Positions 8,304 to 16,361 of a stretch of 64,000 nucleotides of DNA are shown here, piece after piece. The notes beneath the pieces are model-generated. The model had not been told where the DNA came from and did not search any database. It saw only the letters and a program-made list of their open reading frames with translations. The DNA is taken from the NCBI RefSeq assembly GCF_900157385.1, contig NZ_LT717700.1, forward strand, positions 1,240,216 to 1,304,215, in the 5' to 3' direction. Numbering within the stretch: the first letter of the stretch is position 1; the number at the start of each line of letters is the position of its first letter. The translations under genes and the position numbers were made by a program. The DNA is from Mycobacterium terramassiliense. GTDB taxonomy: Bacteria; Actinomycetota; Actinomycetes; Mycobacteriales; Mycobacteriaceae.

Positions 8304-8975
8304 ATGGCTGAGGGTTCCAGCGCGCGGCCGTACCGCGGCGTCGAGGCCGCCGAGCGGCTCGCCGGCCGCCGGCGCCGGCTGCTGACCGCGGGCCTGGAAC
8401 TACTCGGCGCGGAACAACGGGACATCTCCGAGCTGACCGTTCGTGGCATCTGCGGCCAGGCCGGCCTGGCGGCGCGCTACTTCTACGAGAGCTTCACCGA
8501 CAAGGACCAGTTCGTCGGGCGGGTGTTCGACTGGGTGGTCGCCGAGCTGGCGGCCACCACCCAGGCCGCGGTGGCGGCGGTCCCGGCGCACGAGAAGACC
8601 CGCACCGGGATGGCCAACATCGTGCGGACCATCGCCGACGACCCCCGGATCGGGCGGCTGCTGTTCAGCACCCAGCTGGCCAACGCGGTCATCGTGCGCA
8701 AGCGCGCCGAATCCAGCGCGCTGTTCGCCATGCTGTCCGGCCAGCATGCCGTCGACACGCTGCGGGCACCGGCCAACGAGCGCGTCAAGGCGGCCGCGCA
8801 CTTCGCGGTCGGCGGCGTCGGACAGACCATCAGCGCCTGGCTGGCCGGCGACGTCCAACTCGCGCCCGACCAGCTCGTCGATCACCTGGCGGCGCTGCTC
8901 GAGGAACTCACCAACCCCGACCTGTACCGCGTCACGGAAACAGCGGCAGGTGCCACAGCCGCATCCCGGGATTGA
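8304..8975 (+). CDS. TetR-family regulator (Rv0275c-type)
   Basis: A 223-residue TetR protein. The N-terminal helix-turn-helix is at about residues 20-65 (ISELTVRGICGQAGLAARYF, YESFTDKDQFV) and a helical ligand domain follows. It diverges from the DUF2236 gene, a common layout for a local repressor. Starts at 8295 or 8304 are both possible and neither has a strong ribosome site. Its last 44 bp overlap the convergent membrane protein gene. Confidence 0.88.
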   Translation: MAEGSSARPYRGVEAAERLAGRRRRLLTAGLELLGAEQRDISELTVRGICGQAGLAARYFYESFTDKDQFVGRVFDWVVAELAATTQAAVAAVPAHEKTRTGMANIVRTIADDPRIGRLLFSTQLANAVIVRKRAESSALFAMLSGQHAVDTLRAPANERVKAAAHFAVGGVGQTISAWLAGDVQLAPDQLVDHLAALLEELTNPDLYRVTETAAGATAASRD

Positions 8976-9480
8976 TCAACCACAACCGCATCAGCGTGAG
9001 TCGCAGCAGCCGCTGCGCACTGAAGATCATGAAGACCGCCACCGGCACCTCGATGAGCAACGCGGTGGTGACCGACAGCCAGACATCCTTGGGCCCCGCG
9101 GTCATCAGGTCGAACCACGCGTCGCAGATCAGCAACACCCCGGTGGTGAACGCGGCTGGGACCAGCAGCTGACGGCGTAAATAGCCGAGCAGGGCGGTGG
9201 CCATCATGAAGCCGACCAGCAGCACGTCGAAACCGATCCAGGTGAGGGTCCAATTGTGGGCGACGTAGTTCTGCGGCAGCGTCATCGACAGATACCCGAG
9301 CCAGGGGATCATCGCGATCGAGCCCCCGGTCATCAGGCTCAACCGGATGCGCCGCACCCGACTGAGGAACGCCGGGTCGATCACGTCGCTCAGCGGTTGC
9401 TCCAGCCGGCTGATCAGGTCGCGCCGCTGCTCGGGCGTCAGCGCCGCGATCTGGGCGTCGGACAGTATGCCGTGGGTCAT
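8932..9480 (-). CDS. Four-helix membrane protein of unknown function
   Basis: A 182-residue protein. A cytoplasmic N-terminus (LTPEQRRDLISRLEQPLSDV) is followed by about four membrane segments (MTGGSIAMIPWLGYLSMTL, WIGFDVLLVGFMMATALLG, LLVPAAFTTGVLLICDAW, LLIEVPVAVFMIFSAQRLL). I do not recognise a characterised family. It lies seven bases downstream of the VOC gene in the same direction, so the two probably share a transcript. Confidence 0.75.
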   Translation of the reverse strand: MTHGILSDAQIAALTPEQRRDLISRLEQPLSDVIDPAFLSRVRRIRLSLMTGGSIAMIPWLGYLSMTLPQNYVAHNWTLTWIGFDVLLVGFMMATALLGYLRRQLLVPAAFTTGVLLICDAWFDLMTAGPKDVWLSVTTALLIEVPVAVFMIFSAQRLLRLTLMRLWLINPGMRLWHLPLFP

Positions 9481-9487
9481 CTCCGCT

Positions 9488-10072
9488 TCAGCGTACGGCC
9501 TCCACCGGGGGCCGGCGGTCGGCCGCGGTCTTGGGCACGGCCTGGGTGTCGCTATTGCCGAAATCCCTGACCCAGCAGGCGAACTCCAGCGTGATGCCGT
9601 CGGGATCCTGAAAGTAGAACGAGCGCACGTAGACGCCGGGATGGACCGTCGCGGAGACCTGGCGTTCACTCTCGTCGTGGTTGAGCACCGGGCCGACCCG
9701 CACGCCCTTGTCCTTGAGTCGCTGCCGGTAGTCGTCGAACTTCTCGGCCGGCACGTGGAACGCCAGGTGGTTCATGGTGCTCACCGCGCTGGTGATGTCT
9801 CCGATGCCGGGGATCGCACCCGGCGACGAGAGGCCGGGCACGCGGTCGGGAGCGTCGGCGAACCAGAAGAACGCGACGCAATCGCCGTTGCCGGCGTCGA
9901 AGAAGAAGTGCTGCCCCGCGCCGTCGGGCAAATCGAGCGATTTGATCAACGGCATCCCGAGGACCCCGGAGTAGAAGTCCACCGTCCGCGCCATGTCCGA
10001 GCAGACCAGCGCGACATGGTTGATCCCGCCGAGCTCGAATTCCGTGTTGGCGTTGTGCGGCTTGATCATCAT
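9488..10072 (-). CDS. VOC/glyoxalase-fold metalloprotein (Rv0274-type)
   Basis: A 194-residue vicinal-oxygen-chelate protein. Its two beta-alpha-beta modules begin INHVALVCSDMARTVDFYSGVLGMPL and MNHLAFHVPAEKFDDYRQRL and end near FYFQDPDGITLEFACWV. His18 of the first module, His in LAFHV and the terminal Glu are plausible metal ligands. Substrate unknown: a dioxygenase or lyase acting on a CoA- or thiol-linked compound would fit the surroundings. It starts opposite a TetR gene across an operator-like palindrome. ATGs at 10069 and 10072 are both possible. Confidence 0.82.
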   Translation of the reverse strand: MMIKPHNANTEFELGGINHVALVCSDMARTVDFYSGVLGMPLIKSLDLPDGAGQHFFFDAGNGDCVAFFWFADAPDRVPGLSSPGAIPGIGDITSAVSTMNHLAFHVPAEKFDDYRQRLKDKGVRVGPVLNHDESERQVSATVHPGVYVRSFYFQDPDGITLEFACWVRDFGNSDTQAVPKTAADRRPPVEAVR

Positions 10073-10110
10073 GTGGCTCCCGTCCGCGGAGTCATGGCCA
10101 AGATGCGAAT

Positions 10111-10132
10111 CTGAATCTAACATCAGGTTCAG
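10111..10132. promoter_or_regulatory. Probable TetR operator between VOC gene and TetR gene
   Basis: CTGAATCT-N6-AGGTTCAG forms 8-bp inverted arms with one mismatch in the 85-bp divergent intergenic region. Spacing and position suit autoregulation by the TetR protein starting at 10158. Confidence 0.5.
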
Positions 10133-10157
10133 TTTTGCTCTAGGGAGGTGCGCCCGG

Positions 10158-10805
10158 GTGTCGACCGCAGCGGAACCTCGTGGGCAGGCCGGCCCCCTCC
10201 GGGCGTTTCCGACGCGGCGCGGCAGGCGGACGCAGGCCGCGATCGACATGGCCGCACGGACCGTCATCGCGCGCAAGGGCATTCTGGCGACGACGATCGC
10301 CGACATCGCCGCGGAGGCGGGCCGATCCTCGGCCTCGTTTTACAACTACTACGACTCCAAGGAGGCGATGGTTCGCGAATGGGCCCTGCGGTTCCGCGAG
10401 GAAATCACCCAGCGGGCGCGCGCGGTGACCGAACATGGCCTGTCTAATCGCGAGCGCGCATACGAGGCCGCCGCCGCGCAGTGGCACACCTACCGCAACC
10501 GGCTCGCCGAGATCGTCAGCATTTATCAGCTGGCTATGGTCAACGATGACTTCGCGCAGTACTGGGCCGAGATCTGTTCCACGCCAATCGCTTTCATCAG
10601 CGACTCGGTTCGGCGCGCCCAGGCCGACGGCCACTGCACCGACGACGATCCGCGGCTGATCGCCGAGGCGATTTTGGCCATGTTCTACCAGTTCTGTTAC
10701 GTGCAGCTCGCCGGACCCGGCGAGCCCGATGACGCCGCGTGCATCCGGACGCTGGCCAACATCTATTACCGGGCCATCTACGCCGAGGGAGGTGAGCCGA
10801 GTTGA
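10158..10805 (+). CDS. TetR-family regulator (Rv0273c-type)
   Basis: A 215-residue TetR regulator with HTH (GILATTIADIAAEAGRSSAS, FYNYYDSKEAMVREW) at about residues 40-85 and a helical effector domain. GTG 10158 follows GGGAGGTG by seven bases. Its stop overlaps the TTG start of the hydrolase gene, so it is co-transcribed with the hydrolase and probably the dehydrogenase. Fatty-acid genes nearby suggest an acyl-CoA-type ligand (inference). Confidence 0.88.
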   Translation: MSTAAEPRGQAGPLRAFPTRRGRRTQAAIDMAARTVIARKGILATTIADIAAEAGRSSASFYNYYDSKEAMVREWALRFREEITQRARAVTEHGLSNRERAYEAAAAQWHTYRNRLAEIVSIYQLAMVNDDFAQYWAEICSTPIAFISDSVRRAQADGHCTDDDPRLIAEAILAMFYQFCYVQLAGPGEPDDAACIRTLANIYYRAIYAEGGEPS

Positions 10806-11935
10806 CCCGCCGCAACGTCGCCGCCGGGGTGCTCCGCGAGTTCGTCGGGCTGCCGTCGCCCACAGCCGGGCGGGCCGGCGCCGGCGGGCATCCCTGCCAG
10901 GGGCTCTACCACCGTGCGGTGGGACGCAAGCCGAAGGTGGCGGTGATCGCCGCGCACTACCAAATCGACTTCTCCGAGCACTACCTCGCGGACTACATGG
11001 CCACCCGCGGCGTCGGATTTCTGGGCTGGAACACCAGATTCCGCGGTTTTGAAAGCAGCTTCCTGCTCGACCACGCGCTGGTCGACATCGGTGTCGGGGT
11101 GCGCTGGCTGCGGGAGGTGCAGAGCATAGATACCATTGTGCTGCTGGGTAATTCGGGTGGCGGATCGTTGATGGCCGCCTATCAGTCACAGGCAGTCGAA
11201 CCCAACGTGACCCCGCTCGAGGGCATGCGCCCCGCGGCCGGGCTGACCGAGTTGATCCCCGCCGACGGCTATGTGGCCACCGCGGCCCATCCCGGCCGCC
11301 CCGACGTCCTGACGGCCTGGATGGACGCCGCCGTCGTCGACGAGAACGACCCGGTGGCCACCGCCGCCGACCTCGACCTGTTCAACGAGGAAAACGGCCC
11401 CCCGTACTCGGCGGAGTTCATCGCCCGCTACCGCGAGACGCAGACCGCGCGCAACCACGCCATCACCGACTGGGCCGAGACGGAATTGAAACGTGTTCGC
11501 GCCGCCGGTTTTTCGGACCGCCCGTTCACGGTGATGCGCACCTGGGCCGATCCCCGCATGGTCGACCCCAGCATCGAGCCCACCAAGCGTCAGCCGAACC
11601 TGTGCTACGCGGGCCTCCCGGTCAAGGCGAACCGGTCGGCGCACGGCATCGCCGCGGCGTGCACCCTGCGCAACTGGCTGGGCATGTGGAGCTTGCGGGT
11701 GGCGCAGACCCGGGCGGAGCCGCACCTGGCCCGCATCGACTGCCCGGCGCTGGTGATGAATGCCGAGGCCGACACCGGCGTGTTCCCGTCCGACGCCGCG
11801 CGCATCTACGACGCACTCGCCAGCACGGACAAGACGCGGGCTTCGATCGACACCGACCACTACTTCACCACCCCGGGCGCACGCAGCGAGCTGGCCGATA
11901 CCATCGCCAGGTGGATCACCAAGCGGTGGCGCTGA
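10802..11935 (+). CDS. Alpha/beta hydrolase (Rv0272c-type)
   Basis: A 377-residue alpha/beta hydrolase. The nucleophile elbow is GNSGGG (near residue 117), a late Asp lies in NAEADTGVFPSDA and the catalytic His in DTDHYFTTPGA. The N-terminus AVIAAHYQIDFSEHYLADYM matches bacterial esterase/peptidase-like members. Starts at TTG 10802, overlapping the TetR stop (TTGA), with GGGAGGTGA upstream. Substrate unknown, perhaps an ester or thioester in the lipid pathway of fadE6. Confidence 0.83.
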   Translation: MTRRNVAAGVLREFVGLPSPTAGRAGAGGHPCQGLYHRAVGRKPKVAVIAAHYQIDFSEHYLADYMATRGVGFLGWNTRFRGFESSFLLDHALVDIGVGVRWLREVQSIDTIVLLGNSGGGSLMAAYQSQAVEPNVTPLEGMRPAAGLTELIPADGYVATAAHPGRPDVLTAWMDAAVVDENDPVATAADLDLFNEENGPPYSAEFIARYRETQTARNHAITDWAETELKRVRAAGFSDRPFTVMRTWADPRMVDPSIEPTKRQPNLCYAGLPVKANRSAHGIAAACTLRNWLGMWSLRVAQTRAEPHLARIDCPALVMNAEADTGVFPSDAARIYDALASTDKTRASIDTDHYFTTPGARSELADTIARWITKRWR

Positions 11936-12882
11936 GGGTTCTCGCCCATTTCGTTCCCGGCGACAAGGTGCTCGACTTCGTTGCGCCAGAATCGGATTGG
12001 CTCGACATCCGATGGTGCGCCGAGGACGACGACGCGGGATTTTATCGCGAGCTGCCGCAGGCGGACGTGATCTGGCATGTGCTTCGGCCGCTGTCGGACG
12101 CCGACCTGCGGCTCGGGGCCCGGCTGCGCCTGGTGCACAAGCTGGGGGCCGGGGTCAACACGATCGACGTGCCGACCGCCACCGACCGCGGCATCGCCGT
12201 CGCCAACATGCCCGGCGCCAACGCCCCGTCGGTGGCCGAGGGCACAGTACTGCTGATGCTGGCCGCGCTGCGCCGGCTACCGGGCCTGGACCGCGCGATC
12301 CGCCAAGGGCGGGGCTGGCCGTCGGACCCGGGGCTGGGCGAGGCAGTGCGCGACATCGGTGGCTGCACCGTGGGCCTGGTGGGCTACGGCAACATCGCCA
12401 AGCGGGTCAGCGAGATCGTCGCCGCGATGGGGGCCGCGGTGCTGCATACCAGCACCCGCGACGACGGCCGGCCCGGGTGGCGGCCGCTGGCCGAATTGCT
12501 GGCCGCCAGCGACATCGTCTCGCTGCACCTGCCCCTGACGGCGCAGACCCGTCATCTGCTCGGCCGCGACGCGCTGGCCCGGATGAAACCGGATGCGGTG
12601 CTGGTCAACACGTCCCGGGGCGCCGTCGTCGACGAGGCGGCCCTCGTCGATGCGCTGCGCACGGGCGGGCTCGCCGCGGCGGGGCTGGATGTCTTCGAGG
12701 TCGAGCCGGTATTGCCGGACAATCCGCTGCTCGCCCTGGACAACGTGGTGCTGACGCCGCATGTCACCTGGTACACCGCGGACACCATGCGCCGGTACCT
12801 GACCGAGGCGGTGGCCAACTGCCGCCGGCTGCGCGACGGCCAGCCGCTGGCCCATGTAGTCAACCAACCGACTGGTTGTTAG
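11926..12882 (+). CDS. D-isomer-specific 2-hydroxyacid dehydrogenase
   Basis: A 318-residue NAD-dependent dehydrogenase. Rossmann motif GLVGYGNIAKRV is at about residue 148. The catalytic Arg lies in LVNTSRGAVVDE, Glu in GLDVFEVEP and His in LTPHVTWYT. It overlaps the hydrolase by 10 bp and shares its operon. I do not recall this gene between Rv0272c and fadE6 in M. tuberculosis, so it may be an insertion here or a loss there. It would interconvert a 2-hydroxy acid and a 2-oxo acid; the substrate cannot be read from sequence. Confidence 0.85.
   Translation: MALRVLAHFVPGDKVLDFVAPESDWLDIRWCAEDDDAGFYRELPQADVIWHVLRPLSDADLRLGARLRLVHKLGAGVNTIDVPTATDRGIAVANMPGANAPSVAEGTVLLMLAALRRLPGLDRAIRQGRGWPSDPGLGEAVRDIGGCTVGLVGYGNIAKRVSEIVAAMGAAVLHTSTRDDGRPGWRPLAELLAASDIVSLHLPLTAQTRHLLGRDALARMKPDAVLVNTSRGAVVDEAALVDALRTGGLAAAGLDVFEVEPVLPDNPLLALDNVVLTPHVTWYTADTMRRYLTEAVANCRRLRDGQPLAHVVNQPTGC
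12861..12878. promoter_or_regulatory. Inverted repeat before fadE6
   Basis: CAACCA-N6-TGGTTG is a perfect inverted repeat just before the dehydrogenase stop and 50 bp before the fadE6 start. It resembles a TetR operator, and a similar palindrome precedes fadE5 (40485-40496). Confidence 0.45.
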
Positions 12883-12927
12883 CTTGGAGGCTGCTGGGCC
12901 GAAGCGCGAGCCATGGGAAGGCGACCA

Positions 12928-15129
12928 ATGCCGATCGCAATAACTCCTGAGCATCAAGACCTGGCCGACTCGGTGCGGTCCCTGGTGGCGCGGGTTGCGC
13001 CGTCCGAGGTGCTGCACCAGGCCATGGAGACACCGATCGAGAACCCGCCGCCGTACTGGCGGGCCGCGGCCGAACAGGGCCTGCAGGGCGTGCATTTGGC
13101 GGAATCGGTCGGCGGACAGGGCTTCGGCGTCCTCGAATTGGCCATCGTGCTGGCCGAGTTCGGCTACGGGGCGATGCCCGGCCCGTTCGTGCCCTCGGCC
13201 ATCGCGAGCGCGCTGATCTCCGCGCACGACCCGCACGCGAAGGTCCTCTCCGAGCTGGCGTCCGGCGCGGCGATCGGCGCCTACGCGCTGGATTGCAGCG
13301 GGCTGACCGCCACCCGTCAGGGTGACGCGCTGGTGATCCGCGGCGAGGTCCGCGCGGTCCCGGCCGCCGCGCAGGCGTCGCTGCTGGTGCTTCCGGTCGC
13401 GATCGACAGCGGCGAGGAATGGGTGGTGCTGCGGGCCGAACAGCTCGAGATCGTGCCGGTGAAAAGCCTTGACCCGCTGCGGCCCATCGCGCATGTGCGG
13501 GCCAACGCCGTCGAGGTCGGCGACGACGCCGTGTTGGGAAACCTGAACATGGCGACCGCGCACGCGCTGATGACTACGCTGCTGTCGGCCGAGGCCATCG
13601 GTGTGGCGCGCTGGGCGACCGACACAGCGTCGCAATACGCGAAGATCCGGGAGCAGTTCGGCAGGCCGATCGGGCAGTTCCAGGCCATCAAGCACAAGTG
13701 CGCGGAGATGATCGCCGACACCGAGCGCGCCACCGCGGCCGTCTGGGATGCGGCCCGCGCGATCGACGAGGCCGGCCAAAACGATTGGGACATCGTCGCT
13801 CCCGGGGTCGAGTTCGCTGCCGCGGTGGCCGCGACGCTGGCGCCGGCGGCCGCCCAGCGCTGCGCGCAGGACTGCATTCAGGTGCACGGCGGCATCGGGT
13901 TCACCTGGGAGCACGACACGAACGTCTACTACCGCCGGGCGGTGATGCTGGCCGCCTCCTTCGGCCGCGCTTCGGAGTACCCGCAGAAGGTGGTGGACAC
14001 CGCGACCACCACCGGGATGCGCGCGGTCAACATCGACCTCGATCCGGACACCGAGAAGCTGAGGGGCGAGATCCGGGCGGAGGTGGAGGCGCTCAAGGCG
14101 ATGGAGCGCGACGCCCGCAGGGTCGCGATCGCCGAGGGCGGCTGGGTCCTGCCGTACCTGCCCAAGCCGTGGGGCCGGGCCTCCAGTCCGGTGGAACAGA
14201 TCATCATCGCCCAGGAGTTCAGCACCGGGCGGGTCAAGCGGCCGCAGGTCGGGATCGCGGCATGGATCATCCCGTCGATCGTCGCGTTCGGCACCGAGGA
14301 GCAAAAGCAGCGGTTCCTGCCGCCCACCTTCCGCGGCGAGATGATCTGGTGCCAGCTGTTCTCCGAGCCGGGCGCCGGGTCCGATCTGGCCGGACTGAGC
14401 ACCAAGGCGACCAAGACGGAGGGCGGCTGGCGCATCACCGGGCAGAAGATCTGGACCACCGCCGCGCAGTTCTCGCAGTGGGGCGCGCTGCTGGCGCGTA
14501 CCGACCCGAGCGCTCCGAAACACAACGGCATCACGTACTTCCTGCTGGACATGAAAAGCGAGGGCGTCACCGTCAAGCCGCTGCGTGAGCTAACGGGCCA
14601 GGAGTTTTTCAACACCGTCTACATCGACGACGTGTTCGTGCCCGACGAGTGCGTGCTCGGCGAGGTCAACCGGGGCTGGGAGGTCAGCCGCAACACGCTG
14701 ACGGCCGAGCGGGTTTCGATCGGCGGCAGCGACGCGAATTTCCTTGCGACGCTTCCCGAGTTCGTGGAGTTCGTCCGCGATGGGCAGTTCGATCAGGTCG
14801 CGCAGCACCGGGCCGGGCAGCTGATCGCCGAGGGCCACGCCGCCAAGGTGCTGAACCTGCGCTCGACGCTGTTGACGCTGGCCGGCGGAGACGCCATGCC
14901 GTCGGCGGCGATCTCGAAGCTGCTGTCGATGCGGACCGGCCAGGGCTACGCGGAATTCGCGGTGTCGTCCTTCGGCACCGACGCCGCGATCGGCGACACC
15001 GCCGAACTGCCCGGCAAGTGGGGCGAGTACCTGCTGGCCAGCCGGGCCACCACCATCTACGGGGGCACCTCGGAGGTGCAGCTCAACATCATCGCCGAAC
15101 GGCTGCTGGGACTCCCCCGCGATCCGTAA
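12928..15129 (+). CDS. fadE6: Two-domain acyl-CoA dehydrogenase FadE6
   Basis: A 733-residue protein made of two fused acyl-CoA dehydrogenase units. Domain 1 (about 1-370) ends with RAVMLAASFGRASE; domain 2 (about 375-733) holds the FAD/substrate segments WCQLFSEPGAGSDLAGL, WRITGQKIWTT and the C-terminal YGGTSEVQLNIIAERLLGLP. FadE6 and FadE34 have this double architecture. It oxidises acyl-CoA thioesters, possibly steroid- or branched-chain-derived, using FAD. ATG 12928 follows GGAAGG and gives the known start MPIAITPEH; an ATG at 12913 would add five residues. A strong hairpin terminates the gene. Confidence 0.93.
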   Translation: MPIAITPEHQDLADSVRSLVARVAPSEVLHQAMETPIENPPPYWRAAAEQGLQGVHLAESVGGQGFGVLELAIVLAEFGYGAMPGPFVPSAIASALISAHDPHAKVLSELASGAAIGAYALDCSGLTATRQGDALVIRGEVRAVPAAAQASLLVLPVAIDSGEEWVVLRAEQLEIVPVKSLDPLRPIAHVRANAVEVGDDAVLGNLNMATAHALMTTLLSAEAIGVARWATDTASQYAKIREQFGRPIGQFQAIKHKCAEMIADTERATAAVWDAARAIDEAGQNDWDIVAPGVEFAAAVAATLAPAAAQRCAQDCIQVHGGIGFTWEHDTNVYYRRAVMLAASFGRASEYPQKVVDTATTTGMRAVNIDLDPDTEKLRGEIRAEVEALKAMERDARRVAIAEGGWVLPYLPKPWGRASSPVEQIIIAQEFSTGRVKRPQVGIAAWIIPSIVAFGTEEQKQRFLPPTFRGEMIWCQLFSEPGAGSDLAGLSTKATKTEGGWRITGQKIWTTAAQFSQWGALLARTDPSAPKHNGITYFLLDMKSEGVTVKPLRELTGQEFFNTVYIDDVFVPDECVLGEVNRGWEVSRNTLTAERVSIGGSDANFLATLPEFVEFVRDGQFDQVAQHRAGQLIAEGHAAKVLNLRSTLLTLAGGDAMPSAAISKLLSMRTGQGYAEFAVSSFGTDAAIGDTAELPGKWGEYLLASRATTIYGGTSEVQLNIIAERLLGLPRDP

Positions 15130-15146
15130 CCGCCCCAAAAAAGGGA

Positions 15147-15182
15147 CATGCCGACCCGTCGCACGTCTGTCAGGTCGGCATG
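15147..15182 (+). terminator. Terminator after fadE6
   Basis: CATGCCGACC pairs with GGTCGGCATG across a 16-base loop, 17 bp after the fadE6 stop. It may also serve the convergent glycine-rich gene. Confidence 0.6.
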
Positions 15183-15217
15183 GCCCGGTCTTTGGCCGCT
15201 AGGCGGGCGGCGCGAGC

Positions 15218-15532
15218 TCACCACCACCAGTTCCACCAGGGCCGGTAGCCCAGTCCCGGGGGACCCCAACCACCATTGCCCCAGCCGGGGTGGCCCCAAC
15301 CGGGGTGACCGCCCCAGCCGCCGTGGCCACCGCCACCATGGCCGCCGCCGCCGGGCCGTAGCGGGATGCCCGGGGCCCCGTGGGGGCCGGCCATGTCGAA
15401 GCTGGTGCCGGGTGCGGGTGGCGGAGCGGCATGCGCCGCCGGGCTGCCCGCGAACAGCAGCGCTCCCAGCAGCAAGCCGGCCGCGGCCGCGCCGACCGCG
15501 GCCCTGCGAAGCGAATGCAATGAGATCAACAT
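15218..15532 (-). CDS. Secreted Gly/His/Trp-rich small protein
   Basis: A 104-residue protein. A cleavable signal peptide (AAVGAAAAGLLLGALLFAGS, cleavage likely after AHA) is followed by a short linker and a low-complexity tail of Gly, His, Pro and Trp (repeats like GGGGHGG and HPGWGHPGWG) ending in WWNWWW. No enzyme domain. The regularly spaced His could bind metal, and the Trp-rich end suggests membrane or wall contact; both are inference. AAGGAG lies ideally before ATG 15532. Similar Gly-rich exported proteins are common in mycobacteria. Confidence 0.75.
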   Translation of the reverse strand: MLISLHSLRRAAVGAAAAGLLLGALLFAGSPAAHAAPPPAPGTSFDMAGPHGAPGIPLRPGGGGHGGGGHGGWGGHPGWGHPGWGNGGWGPPGLGYRPWWNWWW

Positions 15533-16007
15533 TTTGCGACTCCTTCGACGGATCGGAAGGTTCAGTGCCAACGATCGCTAGTGCGTCACCGGAACCATAC
15601 CCATTTTTCCGAAAACTACACAAATTCAGCAACGATCTAACAATTGCAAGAAGGCGCCGTTTTTTCGTCGTTCAGAATCACGCTGTGAGCCGGGCAATTT
15701 CCGGAATTACTGATTTCAGTGCTGGATTACACACGATCAGTCCAGTTCAGGGAGATTTACTGAGATACGTACCCACGCGCTTCCGCGAATAGGAATCGGA
15801 GCAAATATGCACTTTTGCCCTCCCGTTAAATGCTCTTGTTGTCGCAACTGGCAAAGTAGCGATGGGGCGCTTAACCGGGCGTTCTCTGCGCCGCGGGTTC
15901 GGTTCACCGCGGCCCGCGCCGGCCCGCCGGCGCGCCGCCGGCGGGCCTCGACGCGCATACTGAAGAGCGGATCTACTGACGTGCACCCGCCCAGAGAAAG
16001 TCACGCG
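15533..16007. other. AT-rich intergenic region without a clear gene
   Basis: This 475-bp gap separates two divergent small genes. Between about 15590 and 15880 it is clearly richer in A and T than the rest of the window (runs such as CATTTTTCC and GTTTTTTCG). I see no convincing ORF or RNA; it probably contains promoters of the secreted protein and the gene at 16008. Confidence 0.5.
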
Positions 16008-16328
16008 ATGACGATCAACTCAGGCCCCGACCGGTTCGCCCGGTACACCGCCAAGCCACCCCTGCCCGGGCAGACTGGGCCGACGCAGCGCCTCAGCGCG
16101 CTTGGCGAGGCACCCGCCCGGCCGTCGCGCGATCGACGCACGCGTCGGACCGTCGATCTGCCGCTGGCCACCCACCGCGCGCTCGACGTCTGGCAGCGCG
16201 ACGCCGCCGACCGCATCGGTGTCGCCCGGGTAACCGGGCAAGAGGTGCTCAGCGCGCTCATCGATCAGTTGCTGATCGATCCCAAGCTCTCCGCCCAGAT
16301 CACCCGCGCCATTCAGGCGCGCCGGTGA
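16008..16328 (+). CDS. Small ribbon-helix-helix-like protein
   Basis: A 106-residue basic protein. The N-terminal half is disordered (TAKPPLPGQTGPTQRLSALG). The C-terminal half has a short strand and two helices (RRTVDLPLATHRALDVWQRD, then VTGQEVLSALIDQLLIDPKL), resembling a ribbon-helix-helix DNA-binding or ParG-like fold. No toxin gene is adjacent. The ATG at 16008 follows GAGAAAG; a GTG at 15981 is an alternative. Function unknown. Confidence 0.65.
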   Translation: MTINSGPDRFARYTAKPPLPGQTGPTQRLSALGEAPARPSRDRRTRRTVDLPLATHRALDVWQRDAADRIGVARVTGQEVLSALIDQLLIDPKLSAQITRAIQARR

Positions 16329-16361
16329 CCCCGGACCCCGCCGGGCGCCGGTCGGCGTAGG

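Noticed and set aside
12277..14523. Long minus-strand ORF of 748 codons opposite fadE6 and the dehydrogenase
   Set aside because: Arg/Gly/His-rich shadow frame of high-GC genes on the other strand; no domain or ribosome site.
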